Origin: Pseudomonadota bacterium
Lineage (GTDB): Bacteria; Myxococcota_A; Polyangia; Polyangiales; Polyangiaceae
Direction: 5' to 3'
Length of the DNA stretch: 44,554 bases
Assembly (NCBI GenBank): GCA_023432025.1
Contig: JAEYVE010000034.1
Coordinates: 1-44,554 of the forward strand
Under the pieces are notes generated by a model, which did not search any database, had not been told where the DNA came from, and was given only the letters and a program-made list of their open reading frames with translations. Of this stretch, positions 41,974 through 44,554 are shown piece by piece. The first letter of the stretch is position 1. Every line of letters begins with the position of its first letter. The translations under genes and the position numbers were made by a program.

Positions 41974-44554
41974 TCAATCGCACTCCACGAACACGCGCAC
42001 GTCGCGCGTCATGCGCGCGCCTTCGCTGTCCGCAACTTGGACCGCGAAGCGGGCGTGGCCGCACGCTTCTGGCGTGAAAGTGGCCGTTTTGCCCGAGATG
42101 GACACCGCGCCGCCTTCGGCGGCGGGGGACGTGTAGCTGGGGCTCGCGGTGAAGCCGACGAAGAGTTTGCCGAGATCGAGCGACACGCTTTGACCTGACG
42201 TGGTCAGGAAGTGCGGCCCCGCCAGAAAGGCGAGGTACTCCTCGAGCTCGGTGTAGCCGTCGCCTTCGAGGTCCGTGTTGGCGTCCGTGAAGTCGCCGCT
42301 GTCCGAGCTCGGATTTTGGCCTTCTGCCAGCTCCCACCAGTCGGGCAGGCCGTCACCGTCGCTGTCCCAATTCGCGGGGCGCGTTTCGCTCGGGTAACTC
42401 TCGAAGCCGCCGACGTCCGCTTCGCTGTCGGGCAGGCCGAGCTTGCCGGATTTGCTGCCGCGATACGTCGTGGTGCCGTTCAGTGTTTCCCGCACCACGC
42501 GTGCGTCGTGATCGTCGAACAGCGGGAACGTGTTGCCGACGTCCGAGAGAACGTTTTTGAACGCGTCCTTGGCAGAATGCAGCTCTGCGTGCGACGGGAA
42601 CCACGCCGTGTTCACCCACGGGCTGTAACCTTGCGGCGAGCCGTAGCCGCGGACACACGCCTTGTCTTGCTCGCTTTCCGTAAAGCGACCCGGCATCACG
42701 TTGCCCTTGCAGTAGTACTGCTGGGTGCCCGGAAAGTTGTCGTAGTCCGCCTTCAGCGCGTGAAACACGGCGCTTGCTGGGCCGGGACGGTAGTAGTTGC
42801 CCACGAAGTTGACTTGGTGGGACCCGCCGTCGGTGGTGCGCCCGCCCCAGTTGTAAACGACGTTGTTGAAGATATCGAGCCGCCCGGAGAAGTTGCCGTT
42901 GGGATCGAGACCGCCCGCGAGGCTCCAGTTCCGCCCTTCGCAGTGCGCGAGCAGGTTGTGATGAAACGAGCCGACGTCGCCGCCAATGCTGGCGGCGTAG
43001 CCGTGCGCGGTGCCCGCCGGATAGTTCTGGTGACCGGCCACGTTCAAGCACTCGGAAATGAGCGTGCGCTGCAGCGTGATGTTCCTGCCGTTACGGGAGC
43101 TGAACGCTTCGTCGATGGTCCAGCTGATGGAGCTGTGATCGATGATGGCGTGGTTCGAGCCCGTGAGGCCCATACCGTCGAAGGTGGCGCCACCGCCGAC
43201 GCGTACGCGCAGGTGACGCACGCTCACGTCCGAGACGCCCGCGATACCGAACGGCGCCGAGCGGATGACGATGCCCTTGCCCGGCGCGGTTTGTCCGGCC
43301 ACGGTCACGTAGTTTTGATTGAGCGTGAGGCGTGAATTCAGCCGAATGACGCCGCTCACGTCGAACACGATGGTGCTTGGCCCGCGGTTCGTCTCCACCG
43401 CGTCGCGCAGGCTCCCCGGTCCGGAGTCGTTCAAATTCGTGACGTGCACCACCACGCCGCCGCGACCGCCGATGGCAAAACGCCCGTACCCCTCGGCACC
43501 GGGAAACGCCAGGTGCCGCGGGCGGAAGTACCAAACGTTGCCGCGCGTGGCCTGCCCCGCTGCGTCCACCTCGTCGATGCGCCAGTAGTAGGGCTCGATG
43601 TTGTTCAGGTCGGAAACCGGGAACGTGACCGCCGTTTGGTTGCCTCGAAACTCCGGCGAGGCGTGCGTGGCCGCCTGCACCGCGTTCGGCTCCGTGCCGA
43701 AGTACACGTCGTGAGAAACCGCGCCGTTCGCGGCCTTCCAGGACAGCTCGAGGCTGCCCGAGTCCGCGTCCACGTGCTCGTCGTTGTCGCCGGGCGTGGG
43801 CTCGGTGGCTTGCAGCGCCACGTTCGGCGTGTCGAGCTCGAAGCCGTTGATGACGAGGCTCGCGGTCGAGCTGAAGAGAAGGACGACGTCCTTGCCGCTC
43901 TGCGCCGTGAACGTCACGTACGCGCTCGGCGCCGCGGCGTTGGAGAGCACCGCAGAGCTTTGCTGGAGGTTCGACACCTGCGTGGCGCCGTCGACCTGCA
44001 CGCTGACGCGTCCCGCCGTCACGCTGCCGCTGGGAACGTTGTGCCACGTGAGCAAGCTGTGCTTGCCGGGCGCGAGTCCGCGCAACGTCAGTCGAATTTG
44101 CGAGCCCGCGTTGCCGTCCGCAACGGTGAGTCCATCGCCGACGAGCCGCGCGTAATTCGGCTGCTGCACGGCGGCTTTTTGCCAAGTTGCCGCGAGCTCG
44201 CTGCCGTTCGAACCCGCCTTGGCAAACGTGAACGTCACGCCTTCGATCGTCTTCGAAATCGTGGCGCCCGCCGTCACCGGCCATACCACGTAGCCCGGCT
44301 CACTCACCTCGCTCGAAGGTCGACCCGACATGTCCAGATCCACCTTCAAAGCAGGCCCCGCGAGCCCGGGCGCCGGAAGTAGCGCGATGGGCGTCGCCAC
44401 CGTCGCCACGCGCGGCCCGCCCGCACCCGAGCCGCCGCTCCCGCCCGCAGCAGCGCCGCCCGCACTCGCCATCCCGCCAGCGCCGCTGCCCGCGCTTCCC
44501 CCGACCCCGACCCCCGCGTCGCCGCCGCTTCCACTCCCCTGCCCGCCCACGCCA
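41974..44554 (-). CDS. Multidomain extracellular pectate lyase-like protein (N-terminus cut off)
   Basis: The frame runs in from the right edge through a Gly/Ser/Ala linker, so the signal or lipobox lies outside; about 860 residues are seen. In order: a beta-sandwich region (PALKVDLDMSGRPSSEVSEP to VINGFELDTPN), a fibronectin-III-like unit (LELSWKAANGAVSHDVYFGT, YYWRIDEVDAAG), and a right-handed beta-helix of polysaccharide lyase family 1 type. The helix includes HVTNLNDSGPGSLRDAVETN, TVAGQTAPGKGIVI, HAIIDHSSISWTIDEAFSS and NNVVYNWGGRT. A Ca-binding segment (DSDGDGLPDWWELAEG, DLEGDGYTELEEYLAFL) and an Ig-like tail follow. It should be secreted and act on pectic or other plant polysaccharide, but substrate and activity are inferred. 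Confidence 0.88.
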   Translation of the reverse strand, partial: GVGGQGSGSGGDAGVGVGGSAGSGAGGMASAGGAAAGGSGGSGAGGPRVATVATPIALLPAPGLAGPALKVDLDMSGRPSSEVSEPGYVVWPVTAGATISKTIEGVTFTFAKAGSNGSELAATWQKAAVQQPNYARLVGDGLTVADGNAGSQIRLTLRGLAPGKHSLLTWHNVPSGSVTAGRVSVQVDGATQVSNLQQSSAVLSNAAAPSAYVTFTAQSGKDVVLLFSSTASLVINGFELDTPNVALQATEPTPGDNDEHVDADSGSLELSWKAANGAVSHDVYFGTEPNAVQAATHASPEFRGNQTAVTFPVSDLNNIEPYYWRIDEVDAAGQATRGNVWYFRPRHLAFPGAEGYGRFAIGGRGGVVVHVTNLNDSGPGSLRDAVETNRGPSTIVFDVSGVIRLNSRLTLNQNYVTVAGQTAPGKGIVIRSAPFGIAGVSDVSVRHLRVRVGGGATFDGMGLTGSNHAIIDHSSISWTIDEAFSSRNGRNITLQRTLISECLNVAGHQNYPAGTAHGYAASIGGDVGSFHHNLLAHCEGRNWSLAGGLDPNGNFSGRLDIFNNVVYNWGGRTTDGGSHQVNFVGNYYRPGPASAVFHALKADYDNFPGTQQYYCKGNVMPGRFTESEQDKACVRGYGSPQGYSPWVNTAWFPSHAELHSAKDAFKNVLSDVGNTFPLFDDHDARVVRETLNGTTTYRGSKSGKLGLPDSEADVGGFESYPSETRPANWDSDGDGLPDWWELAEGQNPSSDSGDFTDANTDLEGDGYTELEEYLAFLAGPHFLTTSGQSVSLDLGKLFVGFTASPSYTSPAAEGGAVSISGKTATFTPEACGHARFAVQVADSEGARMTRDVRVFVECD

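Noticed and set aside
44400..44554. Gly-rich tandem triplets at the right edge as a possible repeat array or CRISPR
   Set aside because: They are codon-level low complexity encoding a Gly/Ser/Ala linker, without uniform repeat or spacer units.

Overview
This 44.5-kb window is GC-rich DNA with strong GC3 bias. It has Gly/Ser-rich linkers in surface lipoproteins, many GTG starts and overlapping stop/start codons. Together these suggest a myxobacterium (Myxococcota, probably the Polyangiales/Sorangium-like side). That assignment is inferred from protein style, since no rRNA is present. I see no tRNA, rRNA, insertion sequence, prophage or CRISPR array. Both ends cut through genes for Gly-rich extracellular proteins transcribed leftward: a lectin-fold (DUF1554/endostatin-like) lipoprotein at the left edge and a multidomain pectate lyase-like protein at the right edge.

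Region by region. 1-7 kb holds ordinary chromosomal genes: two lipoproteins, a HEAT-repeat/methyltransferase fusion, a group II truncated haemoglobin, a PsbP-like lipoprotein, an APH-like kinase and a DUF924 protein. 7.1-21.6 kb is a large bidirectional Tad (tight adherence, type IVc pilus) locus built around a short divergent intergenic region near 12.7 kb. The leftward arm encodes pilin-type proteins: two Flp-like pilins, the TadV/CpaA prepilin peptidase, two TadE-like pseudopilins, a TadG-like protein and one unknown membrane protein. The rightward arm encodes the machine: CpaB, the CpaC secretin, an FHA-CpaF ATPase fusion, TadB, TadC, an unknown anchored protein, a TPR lipoprotein (TadD-like), a second complete CpaF-type ATPase and a membrane protein with an acidic, Thr-containing cytoplasmic part. 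No CpaE/TadZ gene is visible.

21.7-24.2 kb carries a solitary pheT. 24.2-27.4 kb is a translationally coupled set: a barrel-like outer-membrane protein, a small lipoprotein, a stand-alone flavin split-barrel protein, and a PNPOx-GAF-winged-helix regulator. Immediately downstream lies a striking array of 11-bp direct repeats (CTTAGGAA core), in front of a dihaem cytochrome c gene and a haemerythrin-like gene. I read this as a redox or gas-responsive regulatory module. It is the most interesting unexplained structure in the window.

29.2-34.2 kb (leftward) encodes a ClpB-like protein whose first ATPase domain has lost its key residues, an RluA-family pseudouridine synthase and a Tat-exported DUF1552 protein. 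34.6-40.1 kb (leftward) is a complete tripartite RND efflux operon in the order TolC, adaptor, pump. 40.3-41.9 kb (rightward) holds a saccharopine-dehydrogenase-family protein and a small conserved-looking unknown.
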